From the NCBI RefSeq assembly GCF_902459805.1, contig NZ_CABPST010000004.1:124001-188000 (forward strand): a stretch of 64,000 bases of DNA, written 5' to 3'. This stretch comes from Pandoraea bronchicola (lineage in GTDB: Bacteria > Pseudomonadota > Gammaproteobacteria > Burkholderiales > Burkholderiaceae). The notes under the pieces were generated by a model. That model did no database searches and was not told the DNA's origin. It saw only the letters and a program-made list of their open reading frames with translations. Below are positions 45,732-55,049 of this stretch, piece by piece. The translations under genes and the position numbers were made by a program. How positions within the stretch are numbered: position 1 is the stretch's first letter; the number at the start of each line of letters is the position of its first letter.

Positions 45732-47348
45732 ATGGATAACAATCAATCCCTCAAGCGCAACATCGGGCCGTTCGCCCTGATGTTGACCGGTCTCGGCTCG
45801 ATCATCGGCTCCGGCTGGTTGTTCGGCGCGTGGAAAGCCGCCAAGATCGCCGGCCCCGCTGCCCTTTTCGCCTGGCTTATCGGCGCCGTCGTCATTCTGG
45901 CCATCGCGCTCACCTACGCCGAACTGGGTGCCATGTTCCCCGAGTCGGGCGGCATGGTGCGCTATTCGCGCTATTCGCACGGCAGTCTGGTCGGCTTTAT
46001 CGCGGCATGGGCCAACTGGATCGCCATCGTGTCGGTGATTCCCATCGAAGCCGAAGCGTCGATTCAGTACATGAGCACCTGGCCGTACGACTGGACGCGC
46101 AACCTGTTCGTCGACGGCACGCTCACTGCCAGCGGCCTCATGCTCTCCGCGCTGCTCGTGATCGTCTACTTCATGTTGAACTACTGGGGCGTGAAGCTCT
46201 TCGCACGCGCCAACACGGCAATCACGCTGTTCAAGTTCGCGATTCCGGCGCTGACCATTGCAGGTCTGATGATTGCGGGCTTCCATCCGGGCAACTTCAA
46301 CCTGGCCGAGCACGGCGGTTTTGCACCGAACGGCATGTCGGCCGTGCTGACTGCCGTCGCGACGTCGGGCATCGTGTTCGCGTTCAATGGCTTCCAAAGT
46401 CCGGTGAATCTCGCGGGCGAAGCGCGCGATCCGGGCCGCAGCATTCCGTTTGCCGTGGTCGGCTCGATTCTGCTCGCGACCGTCATCTACCTGCTGCTGC
46501 AAGTCGCCTACATCGGAGCGCTCTCGCCCGAGCAACTGGCGGGCGGCTGGCAGATGGTGAGCTTCAGCTCGCCGTTTGCCGAACTGGCCATTGCCCTCGG
46601 CCTGAACTGGCTCGCCATCGTGCTGTACTTCGACGCGTTCCTGAGCCCGAGCGGCACCGGCACCACCTATATGGCCACCACGAGCCGCATGATCTACGCG
46701 ATGGAGCGCAACCGCACGTTGCCCGAAATCTTCGGCCGCGTGCATCCGCTGTATGGCGTGCCGCGCCCGGCAATGTGGTTCAACCTGGCGATCTCGTTCG
46801 TCTTCATGTTCTTCTTCCGTGGCTGGGACTCGCTGGCCGCCGTGATTTCCGTGGCCACGGTGATCTCATACCTGACCGGCCCGATCAGCGTGATGGCGCT
46901 GCGCCACTCGGTCCCCGACATGCATCGTCCGCTGCGGCTGCCCGGCCTGTCGCTGATTGCGCCGTTCGCCTTCGTGTGCGCGTCGCTGATTCTGTACTGG
47001 GCCCGCTGGCCGCTCACCGGCCAGATCATCGTGCTGGTGGTTGTGGCGCTGCCGGTCTACTTCTACTATCAGGCGAAGGACAAGTGGCAAGGTTTCCGCC
47101 GCGACCTCAAGGCGTCGTGGTGGCTGATCGGTTATCTGCCGATGATGGCGCTGTGCTCGTATGCCGGCAGCAAGGAATTCGGCGGTATCGGCCTGCTGCC
47201 CTACGGCTGGGACATGGCGATCGTGGCGGCACTGTCGCTCGCGTTCTATCACTGGGGCGTGAAGGCAGGCTGGCGCACCCCGTACCTCGCTGAGGAACGT
47301 GAGCAGGACGCAGCCGGCATGGAAGGCATGCCCGCACTCTCGCACTGA
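45732..47348 (+). CDS. APC-family amino-acid permease, 538 aa
   Basis: Inner-membrane amino-acid/proton symporter or exchanger. Helix 1 carries GLGSIIGSGWLFGAWKAAKI, the APC unwound substrate-binding motif GSxxGSGW, and ESGGMVRYSRYSHGS lies in helix 3. About 12 hydrophobic segments plus a C-terminal pair are visible. It resembles aspartate/proton symporter-like members (YveA group) with the AEASIQYMSTW loop, but substrate is not certain. It is a single gene with its own terminator. Confidence 0.87.
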   Translation: MDNNQSLKRNIGPFALMLTGLGSIIGSGWLFGAWKAAKIAGPAALFAWLIGAVVILAIALTYAELGAMFPESGGMVRYSRYSHGSLVGFIAAWANWIAIVSVIPIEAEASIQYMSTWPYDWTRNLFVDGTLTASGLMLSALLVIVYFMLNYWGVKLFARANTAITLFKFAIPALTIAGLMIAGFHPGNFNLAEHGGFAPNGMSAVLTAVATSGIVFAFNGFQSPVNLAGEARDPGRSIPFAVVGSILLATVIYLLLQVAYIGALSPEQLAGGWQMVSFSSPFAELAIALGLNWLAIVLYFDAFLSPSGTGTTYMATTSRMIYAMERNRTLPEIFGRVHPLYGVPRPAMWFNLAISFVFMFFFRGWDSLAAVISVATVISYLTGPISVMALRHSVPDMHRPLRLPGLSLIAPFAFVCASLILYWARWPLTGQIIVLVVVALPVYFYYQAKDKWQGFRRDLKASWWLIGYLPMMALCSYAGSKEFGGIGLLPYGWDMAIVAALSLAFYHWGVKAGWRTPYLAEEREQDAAGMEGMPALSH

Positions 47349-47378
47349 GCGCCCGGCATCACGCCACCGCGCAACGAA

Positions 47379-47405
47379 AAGCCCGCCATCTGGCGGGCTT
47401 TTTTG
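47379..47405 (+). terminator. Rho-independent terminator of the permease
   Basis: AAGCCCGCCA and TGGCGGGCTT pair perfectly with a 2-nt gap, followed by TTTT. Also usable by the convergent EAL-GGDEF gene. Confidence 0.92.
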
Positions 47406-47427
47406 TGGCACGCGACGCCCCATAGGC

Positions 47428-49398
47428 TCACCGGTGAGCGCGCCGGCGCTCGATGAACAGGCTGTTACCGAGTGCGCGCTTGGCCATTTTCTTGGCGTCG
47501 GCAGCCGCAGCCGAGACTTCCACATGCGACGGAAAACTCTCGGGGGTAACGGCCACGACCCCAATCGACAAGCTCGTGATCGGGTGAAAAATGACCATGC
47601 CACGACGATCTTCCGCCTCGAATCCGCCCGCGGCGATCTGGTCGGGATGGAAATACTCCGTCACCGCCTCACCGAAACGCGTGAGCGCTTCGCGGCAGCG
47701 CGCTTCCCAGTCCGGGCTGCGGAACAGAATCAGAAAGTCGTCGCCCCCGATGTGCCCGAGGAAATCTCGCTCGGGATTACGCACCGCCATGAGCACACGC
47801 GCAACCAGTTGAATCAGGTCGTCGCCGCGACGGTAGCCGAATACGTCGTTGAACGGTTTGAAGTTGTCGAGATCGACATAGCAGGCGTGGAACGACTGGC
47901 GCTCGCCGATCATGCGATCCATGTAGTCGTCGATCGGCACATTGCCCGGCAGCAGGGTGAGCGGATTCGCGTAACGCGCCGCGTCGAGCTGCATATCGGT
48001 GATGTGACGCATGAGAGCATGCCCTTGCGCCACGCCGAAATAGCGTCCCTGATCCGTCACGATGAAGCCGGCCGCGATCTGCCGGCTCGCCCCTTCGGCA
48101 ATCATGCGGCTCAGGTCCTCCATGCGGGCACTCTTGTCGAACGTGAGCGGGCGCGGCTCCATCACCGCCGAGCATGGCTTGCGTCCGTAAAGCTCGCGTG
48201 TGAAGGGCCGGGCGAACCGGCCGATGAGCGACGCGCGTCCGATCAATCCCACCGCACGCTCTCGCTCGACCACCGGCAACACTTCGAGCGCCGGATCGCT
48301 CTCGAAACGCGCCACCACGTCCTCGCTGCGGGTATCGGGCGAAACCGGCTCGACATAGGCGGCAATGCGCTCGAGCGTCACATTGCCCGAGCCCAGCTGA
48401 CTCGGCTGCTGATGCACGTAGGCCCGGCGCTCGTTCACGACTTCCTGCACATTGGCCGTGATGGCCCGTTGCGGCTGGGCTTCGGGGCGCGCGATGAAAT
48501 ATCCCTGCCCGAGGAAGATGCCGAGATCGCGCACCACCTGCAGTTCTTCGGCGTGCTCGATGCCTTCGGCAATCACCCGCGTGCCGCTCGTCTCGGCGAT
48601 CTGGCGCATCGATCGCACGAACTGGAGCTTGACGGTATCTGTGTCGATGCCATCCACGAAATGCCGGTCGATCTTGACGTAATCGGGCCGCAGCTCGGAC
48701 CAGAGTCGCAAGCTGGCGTAGCCTTCGCCCATGTCGTCGAGGGCCACTTCGAAACCCAGCGCACGATACGCCGCGAGCGATGCCCGCGTGCTCGCCAGAT
48801 CGAGCGAAGGCGCGTGCTCCGTGAGTTCGAGCACCACGCGCTCGGGCGCGAGGCGAAACGACTGGAGCATGGCAAATGTCTCGTCGAGCCCCAGCGATTC
48901 GCTGACGCCACCGCCGGGTTGGGCGCGGGTGACGGGACCGATGTTCAGGAACAGGCGTTCCGGCAGATCCTGCTCGACGAAACCTCGCAGCACCGTGCGA
49001 CGGCAAGCCAGTTCGAGCGGCCCAAGCAGACCGTGACGTCGCGCAGCGGCGAACAGCGCCATCGGCGAGTGAATAGACGTTCCGGCAGGCCCGCGCACCA
49101 GCCCCTCATAACCGGCAACTTCCGACGTCCGGAAGTCGAGAATCGGCTGAAACACGCAGGTCAGACCGATGCCTTCGCAAAGCTCGGCGAGCAATACACC
49201 CTCGTCGGGATCGGCATAAGGCGTGGAAAGACCGGCAGAGGGGGATTTCGCATCGCGCGATGCACCGGAGGCACCAAAGCGCTCCGACGGACGTATCGCG
49301 ACAGGCGGGGGAGGGTTCAACTGAGACTCCGTAAGTCGGTGCGGTGCGCCGCCATCATGCAAACAGCAATGCGTTGTGCGGGCATGTGTCGGGCGCAA
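47428..49398 (-). CDS. EAL - CBS pair - GGDEF cyclic-di-GMP signalling protein, 656 aa
   Basis: Soluble protein with three modules. The EAL phosphodiesterase domain (about 72-320) keeps all metal and catalytic residues: E98-G-L, LFLNIGP, LELTE, DDMGEGYASL, VKIDRHF, VIAEGIE, QGYFIARP. A CBS pair follows (about 335-465, LPVVERERAVGLIGRASLIG). The C-terminal GGDEF domain (about 480-640) reads GGDDF at 551-555 and lacks the RxxD inhibitory site. It probably degrades c-di-GMP with the CBS or GGDEF module as a nucleotide sensor. The first 65 residues are low-complexity, so the start is uncertain. Confidence 0.9.
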   Translation of the reverse strand: MRPTHARTTHCCLHDGGAPHRLTESQLNPPPPVAIRPSERFGASGASRDAKSPSAGLSTPYADPDEGVLLAELCEGIGLTCVFQPILDFRTSEVAGYEGLVRGPAGTSIHSPMALFAAARRHGLLGPLELACRRTVLRGFVEQDLPERLFLNIGPVTRAQPGGGVSESLGLDETFAMLQSFRLAPERVVLELTEHAPSLDLASTRASLAAYRALGFEVALDDMGEGYASLRLWSELRPDYVKIDRHFVDGIDTDTVKLQFVRSMRQIAETSGTRVIAEGIEHAEELQVVRDLGIFLGQGYFIARPEAQPQRAITANVQEVVNERRAYVHQQPSQLGSGNVTLERIAAYVEPVSPDTRSEDVVARFESDPALEVLPVVERERAVGLIGRASLIGRFARPFTRELYGRKPCSAVMEPRPLTFDKSARMEDLSRMIAEGASRQIAAGFIVTDQGRYFGVAQGHALMRHITDMQLDAARYANPLTLLPGNVPIDDYMDRMIGERQSFHACYVDLDNFKPFNDVFGYRRGDDLIQLVARVLMAVRNPERDFLGHIGGDDFLILFRSPDWEARCREALTRFGEAVTEYFHPDQIAAGGFEAEDRRGMVIFHPITSLSIGVVAVTPESFPSHVEVSAAAADAKKMAKRALGNSLFIERRRAHR

Positions 49399-49739
49399 TC
49401 ATGCGCGCCGAAGGCAAGTGCGCTCCGATGAAGTGTCTCACCTGTTCCCCGTGCTTCGCGTGCGGTAGCTGCTCTGTGGCCCATATCCGCGTCTTGTGAC
49501 GGCACCCGCAGGCACCCTCTTTTTCTTGATACTCAGGCTATCGCCGTTATTTGACAGAACCGTGACAGCGCCGGAATTGCCACACAACGCACAACGGTGC
49601 GAACCTCGGCACCTCGCCGGGCGAGAATGCCTGCGTGTGAAGGATACGCTCGCCGGCGCGAGGACAAAAAAAACGGCAACGCCGCAAAGCGCTGCCGTTG
49701 CTGGGGACGCCTCCGTCAACCGGAGCGGCCGCCCGGCGC
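49399..49739 (-). promoter_or_regulatory. Region between metQ and the EAL-GGDEF gene
   Basis: 341 bp with no supported gene. It holds the terminator of metNIQ (49666-49700) and the promoter region of the EAL-GGDEF gene, where no consensus promoter was recognised. Overlapping short frames on both strands look like shadows. Confidence 0.4.
49666..49700 (-). terminator. Rho-independent terminator of metNIQ
   Basis: AACGGCA and TGCCGTT arms with extra GC pairs inside, followed on the minus strand by a run of eight T. Located 40 nt after the metQ stop. Confidence 0.88.
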
Positions 49740-50552
49740 TTACCAGGCCGTGACGACCGAGCCACCGAACTTCTGTTCGATGAAGGCCTTCACTTCCGGC
49801 GAGTGGTAAGCCTTGATCAGCTTGGCCACCCACGGCTTGTTCTTGTCGGCCGTGCGAATGACCAGCACATTGGCGTACGGGCCATTGGCGTCTTCGATAG
49901 CGAGCGAATCGCGCTTCGGATTCAAACCGGCTTCCATCGCGAAGTTGGTGTTGATGACGGCCACGGCCACGTCGTCGAGCGAGCGCGGCAGTTGGGCAGC
50001 GTCCAGCTCCACGAACTTCAGCTTCTTCGGGTTCTCGACCACGTCGAGCGGCGTCGCCTTCAGCCCCGCGTCGGCACGCAGCTTGAGCAGACCTTGCTTT
50101 TGCAACAACAGCAGCGCACGGCCGCCGTTGGTCGGGTCGTTCGGCAGCGACACCTTGTCACCCGACTTCAGATCGGCCAGCGACTTGAGCTTCTTCGAGT
50201 AGATGCCCATCGGGAAGATCACCGTCTTGGCGATCGACTCGAGCTTGTAGCCACGGTCCTTGACTTGCGCGTCGAGGTACGGCTGATGCTGGTAGCTGTT
50301 CACGTCCAGATCGCCCGACGACAGTGCGGCGTTCGGCTGCACGTAATCGCTGAACTCGATGACCTTGATGTTCAGGCCGTCCTTCGCTGCGACCTTCTTC
50401 ACTTCATCGAAGATCTGGGCGTGCGGGCCGCCCGTGACACCGACCTTCAGATTGATGGCATCGGCTGCGGCAGCGGGTGCAGCGAATTGCGTGGCGAAGA
50501 CCGTGGCGGCACCGACACCTGCCAGCAGCTTGAAAAGCGTACGACGTTGCAT
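49740..50552 (-). CDS. metQ: D-methionine ABC transporter substrate-binding protein MetQ
   Basis: NlpA/MetQ family, 270 aa: signal peptide MQRRTLFKLLAGVGAATVFA ending at AAA, then LKVGVTGGPHAQIFDEVKKV, ALSSGDLDVNSYQHQPYLDA and VINTNFAMEAGLNP. There is no lipobox Cys, so it is a soluble periplasmic form rather than the lipoprotein found in E. coli. Last gene of metN-metI-metQ. Confidence 0.95.
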   Translation of the reverse strand: MQRRTLFKLLAGVGAATVFATQFAAPAAAADAINLKVGVTGGPHAQIFDEVKKVAAKDGLNIKVIEFSDYVQPNAALSSGDLDVNSYQHQPYLDAQVKDRGYKLESIAKTVIFPMGIYSKKLKSLADLKSGDKVSLPNDPTNGGRALLLLQKQGLLKLRADAGLKATPLDVVENPKKLKFVELDAAQLPRSLDDVAVAVINTNFAMEAGLNPKRDSLAIEDANGPYANVLVIRTADKNKPWVAKLIKAYHSPEVKAFIEQKFGGSVVTAW

Positions 50553-50612
50553 AGAAAACCTCGCGTGTGGATAAAGTGCCGGTTCGCCGGCGACGTTGTT
50601 ATATGAGACGTA

Positions 50613-51266
50613 TTACTTATGGCTCAGACGGCGCACCAGCCAGTCGCCGAAGGTCTGCACCAGTTGCACGAAGACGATCAGGATCAGCACCACCGTGATC
50701 ATGACTTCCGGCAGGAAGCGCTGATAGCCGTAGCGAATGCCGAGATCACCCAGACCGCCGCCGCCGATGGCGCCGGCCATTGCCGAGTAACCGACCAGGC
50801 TGACGAACGTAATCGTCAGACCCGCCACGATGCCGGGCAGTGCTTCGGGCAGCAGCACCTTCATGACGATCTGACCGGTCGTCGCGCCCATCGACTGCGC
50901 CGCCTCGATCAGGCCACGATCCACTTCGCGCAGTGCCGTCTCCACCAAACGGGCCACGAACGGCGCCGCGGCGATGGTGAGCGGCACCACGGCAGCCATC
51001 GTGCCAATCGACGAACCGACGATGAGTCGCGTGAACGGGATCACGGCGACGAGCAAGATGATGAACGGTGTCGAGCGCACGGCGTTGACGATGATGCCGA
51101 CGATGCGATTGGTCGGCAGGTTCTGCAGCACGCCATTGCGATCCGTCAGATAGAGCAGCACGCCGAGCGGCACGCCGACGACGGCGCCGATCACGCCGGA
51201 AATCCCGACCATGATGAGCGTCTCCCAGAACGAGGAGACAAACAGATCGAACATTTCACTCCACAT
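50613..51266 (-). CDS. metI: D-methionine ABC transporter permease MetI
   Basis: 217 aa inner-membrane permease with five hydrophobic helices. The ATPase-contact loop [20 protein letters not shown] is present, as are [15 protein letters not shown] and [20 protein letters not shown]. It starts inside the end of metN (11-bp overlap) and lies 60 nt before metQ. Confidence 0.95.
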   Translation of the reverse strand: MWSEMFDLFVSSFWETLIMVGISGVIGAVVGVPLGVLLYLTDRNGVLQNLPTNRIVGIIVNAVRSTPFIILLVAVIPFTRLIVGSSIGTMAAVVPLTIAAAPFVARLVETALREVDRGLIEAAQSMGATTGQIVMKVLLPEALPGIVAGLTITFVSLVGYSAMAGAIGGGGLGDLGIRYGYQRFLPEVMITVVLILIVFVQLVQTFGDWLVRRLSHK

Positions 51267-52290
51267 GGCTCAGCTCCTCTACGACAACGCCCTGACTGGC
51301 GAGGAACGCCATGGCTTCGGCCACACGGGCCGGTGTGCCGCCCGCCATGACGGCGAGCGATCCGAACGCCTGCCCCTGGATCTCGTCGATCTGGCCATGC
51401 AGGATATTGAAATCGAGTTCGTAGCGGCGAATCGCCTCGGAGAGCAACGGCTGATCCACCCCCGCCCCGGAAAACGCCAGACGATACAGATGGTCGTGAC
51501 CGTTACCAATGCGCGAGGCGACACGCTCGCGAACGCCTGCGGGCAATTCCTGCGCGATCACGTCGCCGATGAGCGCGCGCGTGACTTCGTGGTGCGGGCG
51601 CAGGAACACGTCGATCACGCGGCCCTGCTCGACCACACGGCCGGCGTCGAGCACGGCGACACGGTCGCACACTTGCTTGATCACGTCCATCTGGTGGGTA
51701 ATCAGCACGACGGTCAGGCCCAGTTCCCGATTGATGCGCTTGAGCAGTTCGAGAATCGAGCGCGTCGTCTCGGGATCGAGTGCCGACGTCGCTTCATCCG
51801 AGAGCAGCACCTGCGGCTCGCTCGCCAGCGCACGGGCGATACCCACGCGCTGCTTCTGACCACCGGAAATCTGCGACGGATAGCGATCCTTCTGCGCCGT
51901 CAGCCCCACAAGTTCGAGTAGTGGCAGCACCTTCGCACGAATCTCGGTGCTCGACATGCCCGCCAGCTCCAGCGGCAACGCCACGTTCTCGTAGACGGTG
52001 CGCGAACTGAGCAGGTTGAAGTGCTGGAAGATCATGCCGATGCGACGGCGCGCCTGACGCAGGTCGTCCGACGACAACGACGTCAGGTCCTGTCCGTCCA
52101 CGCGCACGGTTCCATCGCTTGGGCGATTGAGCAGGTTGATCACACGCACGAGCGTGCTCTTGCCGGCGCCGCTTCGGCCAATGATGCCGAAAACTTCGCC
52201 GCGCTCGATCGACAGGCTGATGTTGGAAAGCGCGTCGATCGGCCCCTTGGGTCCAGCGAAACGCTGGGTAATGTTCTGGAGTTCGATCAT
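51256..52290 (-). CDS. metN: Methionine ABC transporter ATP-binding protein MetN
   Basis: 344 aa: Walker [15 protein letters not shown]-loop FQHFNLL, signature [13 protein letters not shown], Walker [14 protein letters not shown], switch ITHQMDVI. The C-terminal NIL/C2 domain (about 260-344), which binds methionine and causes trans-inhibition, is present ([20 protein letters not shown]). ATG 52290 gives the family start; the frame is open upstream but non-native. Confidence 0.95.
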   Translation of the reverse strand: MIELQNITQRFAGPKGPIDALSNISLSIERGEVFGIIGRSGAGKSTLVRVINLLNRPSDGTVRVDGQDLTSLSSDDLRQARRRIGMIFQHFNLLSSRTVYENVALPLELAGMSSTEIRAKVLPLLELVGLTAQKDRYPSQISGGQKQRVGIARALASEPQVLLSDEATSALDPETTRSILELLKRINRELGLTVVLITHQMDVIKQVCDRVAVLDAGRVVEQGRVIDVFLRPHHEVTRALIGDVIAQELPAGVRERVASRIGNGHDHLYRLAFSGAGVDQPLLSEAIRRYELDFNILHGQIDEIQGQAFGSLAVMAGGTPARVAEAMAFLASQGVVVEELSHVE

Positions 52291-52640
52291 GCAAAAAAAT
52301 GGCAGCCCCACTACCGAAACTACCCGCAGTGCCGCCGCCTTGACTCGGTATATGACGCAAAGGCGACATTCTAGCCCATGCATCTAAATAGTTGAAAATA
52401 ATAAAATTTGATCTCTTTATACCGGATTTCAACTGAAGTTCGCATTGTCTCGCGATCGGTAAACGAGGGGCACTCGCATCGTGCCGCAATGCAACACAAA
52501 ACTGGCACGCGACGGGACGCCTGCCCTCTCAAATGAGAAAAAGTGAGGTGATTTCACTAACCGGCAATTCAATTCCCATTTAGCGGGAATGGGTGCTGAA
52601 GGAACGAATGCGCCGGGCCGAACCGGAAAATCGGGAAATT
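52291..52640 (-). promoter_or_regulatory. Promoter and leader of metNIQ
   Basis: 350 bp without a gene. TTCAAC and TAGAAT boxes 17 bp apart on the minus strand (52391-52396 and 52368-52373) form a probable promoter, giving a 5' leader of about 70 nt. No SAM riboswitch pattern is seen in that leader. An AT-rich stretch (52381-52420) precedes it. ATTCCC/GGGAAT (52572-52590) is a weak hairpin after the upstream response-regulator gene. Confidence 0.5.
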
Positions 52641-53063
52641 TCAGGCTTGCCGGCTGGAGGCAAAGTCGTCGAGCACTTCGATAACGCGGTCGAATTCGAG
52701 CGATTTGTCAAAGAAGTACTGCACACCCAACTGCTGGCAACGCTTGCGATACGTCGCCAACGCGTAGTTGGTCAGCACAATGGCCATGAGCTGAGGCAAC
52801 ATGCCGGCATCGTGCAGATACGAGAGCACGTCCATGCCCGAGCCGCGCCGCAACTGAATGTCGACGATCACGGCGTCGAACGAGTCTTCCTTGAGCGTGC
52901 GAACCGCATCGTCGGCAGTCTCCGCCACACCCGCCACCTGGAGCATCCCGGTCGAGCCGAGCGCTTCGGACAGGCTCTCGCGTATCACCGCCGAGTCTTC
53001 GATCAACAGCACCTTGAGGGGCAAACGGGACCCCGTATGCGTTGCCGCGTTCCCGGTTGACAT
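52641..53063 (-). CDS. Stand-alone receiver-domain response regulator, about 140 aa
   Basis: A single receiver domain without output: LKVLLIEDSAVIRESLSEAL, FDAVIVDIQLRRGSGMDVL with the phospho-acceptor Asp, AIVLTNYALATYRKRCQQLG and FFDKSLEFDRV with the conserved Lys. It could act as a phosphate sink or protein-interaction switch. ATG 53063 is more likely than GTG 53066. It lies 19 nt after the NarL-type regulator gene on the same strand. Confidence 0.9.
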   Translation of the reverse strand: MSTGNAATHTGSRLPLKVLLIEDSAVIRESLSEALGSTGMLQVAGVAETADDAVRTLKEDSFDAVIVDIQLRRGSGMDVLSYLHDAGMLPQLMAIVLTNYALATYRKRCQQLGVQYFFDKSLEFDRVIEVLDDFASSRQA

Positions 53064-53082
53064 CACAAGCCTCTCTTTTCTA

Positions 53083-53724
53083 TCAACTGATCAGACCGTT
53101 CTTGAGCGCATAGAGCGTCAGATCGGCATTGGTCTTCAAATGCATTTTCTCCAGCACACGTGCGCGATACGTGCTGACCGTCTTCACCGACAGATGCAAC
53201 TCCTCGGCGATCTCCGTCGGCGTGCGTCCCTGCGCGAGCTTGCAGAACACCTGGAACTCACGCTCCGAGAGTTGCTCGTGCATGGGCTCGTCGACCGGCT
53301 GATCCAGTTTCTGCGCGAGCAGATCTGCCGTCCCCTCACTCACATAGCGATGGCCGCGCGCCACCGTGCGAATCGCCCGGATGATCTCCTCGGGCGGGGC
53401 ATCCTTCATCAGATAACCATTCGCCCCGGCGCGCAGCAAATTGACCGCGTACTGCGCCTCCGGATAGGTCGACAGGAACAGCACCCCCTGCTCGGGACGC
53501 AATTGCTTGATCACGCGCAGCGTGTCGATACCGTTCTTGTCAGGCATGGCGATATCCAGCAGCACGACATCGAATGCTGCCTCGCGAACGGCACGAATGA
53601 CTTCGTCGCCGCTCGCCGCCTCGCCGAGCACCTCCATGTCCGATTCGTCGGCGATGAACTGCTTGAAGCCAGTACGAACGATCGCGTGGTCGTCGGCAAT
53701 CAGGATTTTTATTGTCAGTGACAT
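53083..53724 (-). CDS. NarL/FixJ-family response regulator, 213 aa
   Basis: Receiver domain (ILIADDHAIVRTGFKQFIAD, VVLLDIAMPDKNGIDTLRVI with phospho-Asp, YLMKDAPPEEIIRAIRTVA) followed by a LuxR-type HTH (LSEREFQVFCKLAQGRTPTE, then IAEELHLSVKTVSTYRARVL). Its likely sensor is the HisKA_3-type kinase at 55265-56776, encoded nearby on the other strand; the two families normally pair. Target promoters are unknown, but the surrounding stress genes are natural candidates (inference). Confidence 0.93.
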   Translation of the reverse strand: MSLTIKILIADDHAIVRTGFKQFIADESDMEVLGEAASGDEVIRAVREAAFDVVLLDIAMPDKNGIDTLRVIKQLRPEQGVLFLSTYPEAQYAVNLLRAGANGYLMKDAPPEEIIRAIRTVARGHRYVSEGTADLLAQKLDQPVDEPMHEQLSEREFQVFCKLAQGRTPTEIAEELHLSVKTVSTYRARVLEKMHLKTNADLTLYALKNGLIS

Positions 53725-53806
53725 CGAAGCTCCAGAGACTTTCCCCACCGGCCCGATGGCTGCGCCCACGTGTTTGGGATGTGCGTGCCATCGCCGTCGC
53801 TGCCCG

Positions 53807-54418
53807 TTATTCCCGGTCGAGCAGGTCGCGCATGTCGTCGGCATGCTCCTCCTCGACCGCCAGGATGTCTTCGAGCATGCGCCGCGTCGTGGTATCCCGG
53901 TCGCCCAAATAATGAATCATCTCGCGGTAACTCTCAATTGCTATGCGTTCTGCCACGAGATTTTCGCGAATCATGTCTCGCAGGTTCTTCCCCGTGACGT
54001 ATTCCGCGTGGCTGCGAGCCGACAGCCCATCGGGTGAGAAATCGGGTTCGCCCCCCAGTTGCACAATCCGCGCCGCAAGGCGATCCGCGTGATCCTGCTC
54101 CTGCGCGGCGTGTTCGGCGAACTCGGCCGCGACCGGCTCGGCATGAATGCCGGTGGCCATGAAATGGTGGCGCTTGTAGCGCAGCACGCACACCAGTTCG
54201 GTGGCCAGTGCATTGTTGAGCATGTGTACGACCGCGTCGCGGTCGGCGCGATAGTCTTCCGTGACGGCGCCTTCGTCGAGATGCTCACGGGCACGCTCGC
54301 GCAGCGCACGAACGTCGATCTCGAAGTCTTCACCCGTGTGCTTGCTGTGACCATTGCCTTTCACCGCGGGCTGGCGAGGCGTCTTGGCATGGGGCTTGGC
54401 GTGCTTGGCAGTTTGCAT
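53807..54418 (-). CDS. Ferritin-like / bacterioferritin-type protein, 203 aa
   Basis: A basic, His/Lys-rich N-terminal tail of about 45 residues precedes a four-helix ferritin-like bundle with metal-ligand motifs: LNNALATELVCVLRYKRHHF, then AAQEQDHADRLAARI (ExxH), AERIAIESYREMIHYLG and DILAVEEEHADDMRDLL (ExxH). It probably oxidises and stores iron or protects from peroxide; the basic tail could bind DNA, as in some Dps proteins (inference). AAGGAG lies just before ATG 54418, with a nine-base homopolymer directly upstream. Confidence 0.85.
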   Translation of the reverse strand: MQTAKHAKPHAKTPRQPAVKGNGHSKHTGEDFEIDVRALRERAREHLDEGAVTEDYRADRDAVVHMLNNALATELVCVLRYKRHHFMATGIHAEPVAAEFAEHAAQEQDHADRLAARIVQLGGEPDFSPDGLSARSHAEYVTGKNLRDMIRENLVAERIAIESYREMIHYLGDRDTTTRRMLEDILAVEEEHADDMRDLLDRE

Positions 54419-54436
54419 GAGCGAGTCCTCCTTTGT

Positions 54437-54445
54437 GGGGGGGGG
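54437..54445. repeat. Nine-base G/C homopolymer in the 5' region of the ferritin-like gene
   Basis: A run of nine G on the plus strand (nine C on the coding strand), 18 bases before the ATG and next to the ribosome site. Such tracts are prone to slippage. Confidence 0.8.
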
Positions 54446-54500
54446 TGCGAGGATGGGGCGTTTGACGCGTGCGTCGCGGCCAACACGCGGGGCGGACTGT

Positions 54501-54520
54501 GAGGTGGATCAACTCACCTC
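54501..54520. terminator. Stem-loop between DUF1328 gene and ferritin-like gene
   Basis: GAGGTG and CACCTC form a 6-bp stem with an 8-nt loop 35 nt after the DUF1328 stop, followed on the minus strand by ACAGTCC rather than a U-tract. Weak support for a terminator. Confidence 0.35.
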
Positions 54521-54554
54521 GCCCGCCCGGGCGTGCCGCGCGAGATGGACGCGT

Positions 54555-54716
54555 CTATCGCCGGACCACCCCGAAGAGCAGCGTGACCAGGAAGATCACC
54601 AGGAAGATGAAGAACAGAATCTTCGCGATCTCGGCCGCACCGGCAGCAATTCCCGTGAAGCCGAAAACGGCAGCGATCAACGCAATCACGAAAAACACGA
54701 CGGCATAGTGAAGCAT
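54555..54716 (-). CDS. DUF1328 small membrane protein, 53 aa (copy 1)
   Basis: Hand translation gives [20 protein letters not shown], then [20 protein letters not shown], then [13 protein letters not shown]. This is the YtjA/DUF1328 family: two transmembrane helices separated by the conserved [16 protein letters not shown] loop. A perfect AAGGAGG lies 5 nt before the ATG, predicting strong expression. Function unknown; the family often appears in stress regulons. A second, diverged copy lies 100 bp upstream. Confidence 0.93.
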   Translation of the reverse strand: MLHYAVVFFVIALIAAVFGFTGIAAGAAEIAKILFFIFLVIFLVTLLFGVVRR

Positions 54717-54817
54717 CGCAACCTCCTTGAATGGGAACGGTCCGTGAGCGGCATGACTGACACATCACGGATTCGCTGCGGCACAAGACGACGGCCCGCG
54801 CCGCAACGCACCCTCTT

Positions 54818-54994
54818 CTAATCGACGATCTTCTTGGCGACGGTCAGTCCCAGCAGCAGGAAGATCACGAACAGCACCAGGAACAGCACAAACAGAATCT
54901 TCGCAATCCCGGCAGCTCCCGCAGCGATCCCGGTGAAGCCCAGAAGACCGGCCACAATCGAGATCAGTGCAAATAACAAAGCCCACTTCAACAT
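54818..54994 (-). CDS. DUF1328 small membrane protein, 58 aa (copy 2)
   Basis: Translation gives [20 protein letters not shown], then [20 protein letters not shown], then a second helix and the basic end VAKKIVD. It shares the [10 protein letters not shown] loop with copy 1 but differs in both helices, so this is an old duplication. AAGGAG precedes the ATG by 7 nt. It is the first gene of the minus-strand DUF1328-DUF1328-ferritin stretch. Confidence 0.93.
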   Translation of the reverse strand: MLKWALLFALISIVAGLLGFTGIAAGAAGIAKILFVLFLVLFVIFLLLGLTVAKKIVD

Positions 54995-55049
54995 AGCGCT
55001 CTCCTTGGTTAATGCGTCATTTTCCCGGAGACATTCTTGGCACCCGATA

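Noticed and set aside
52291-52380. Possible SAM riboswitch before metN
   Set aside because: The predicted leader is only about 70 nt, with no SAM-I or SAM-II pattern.
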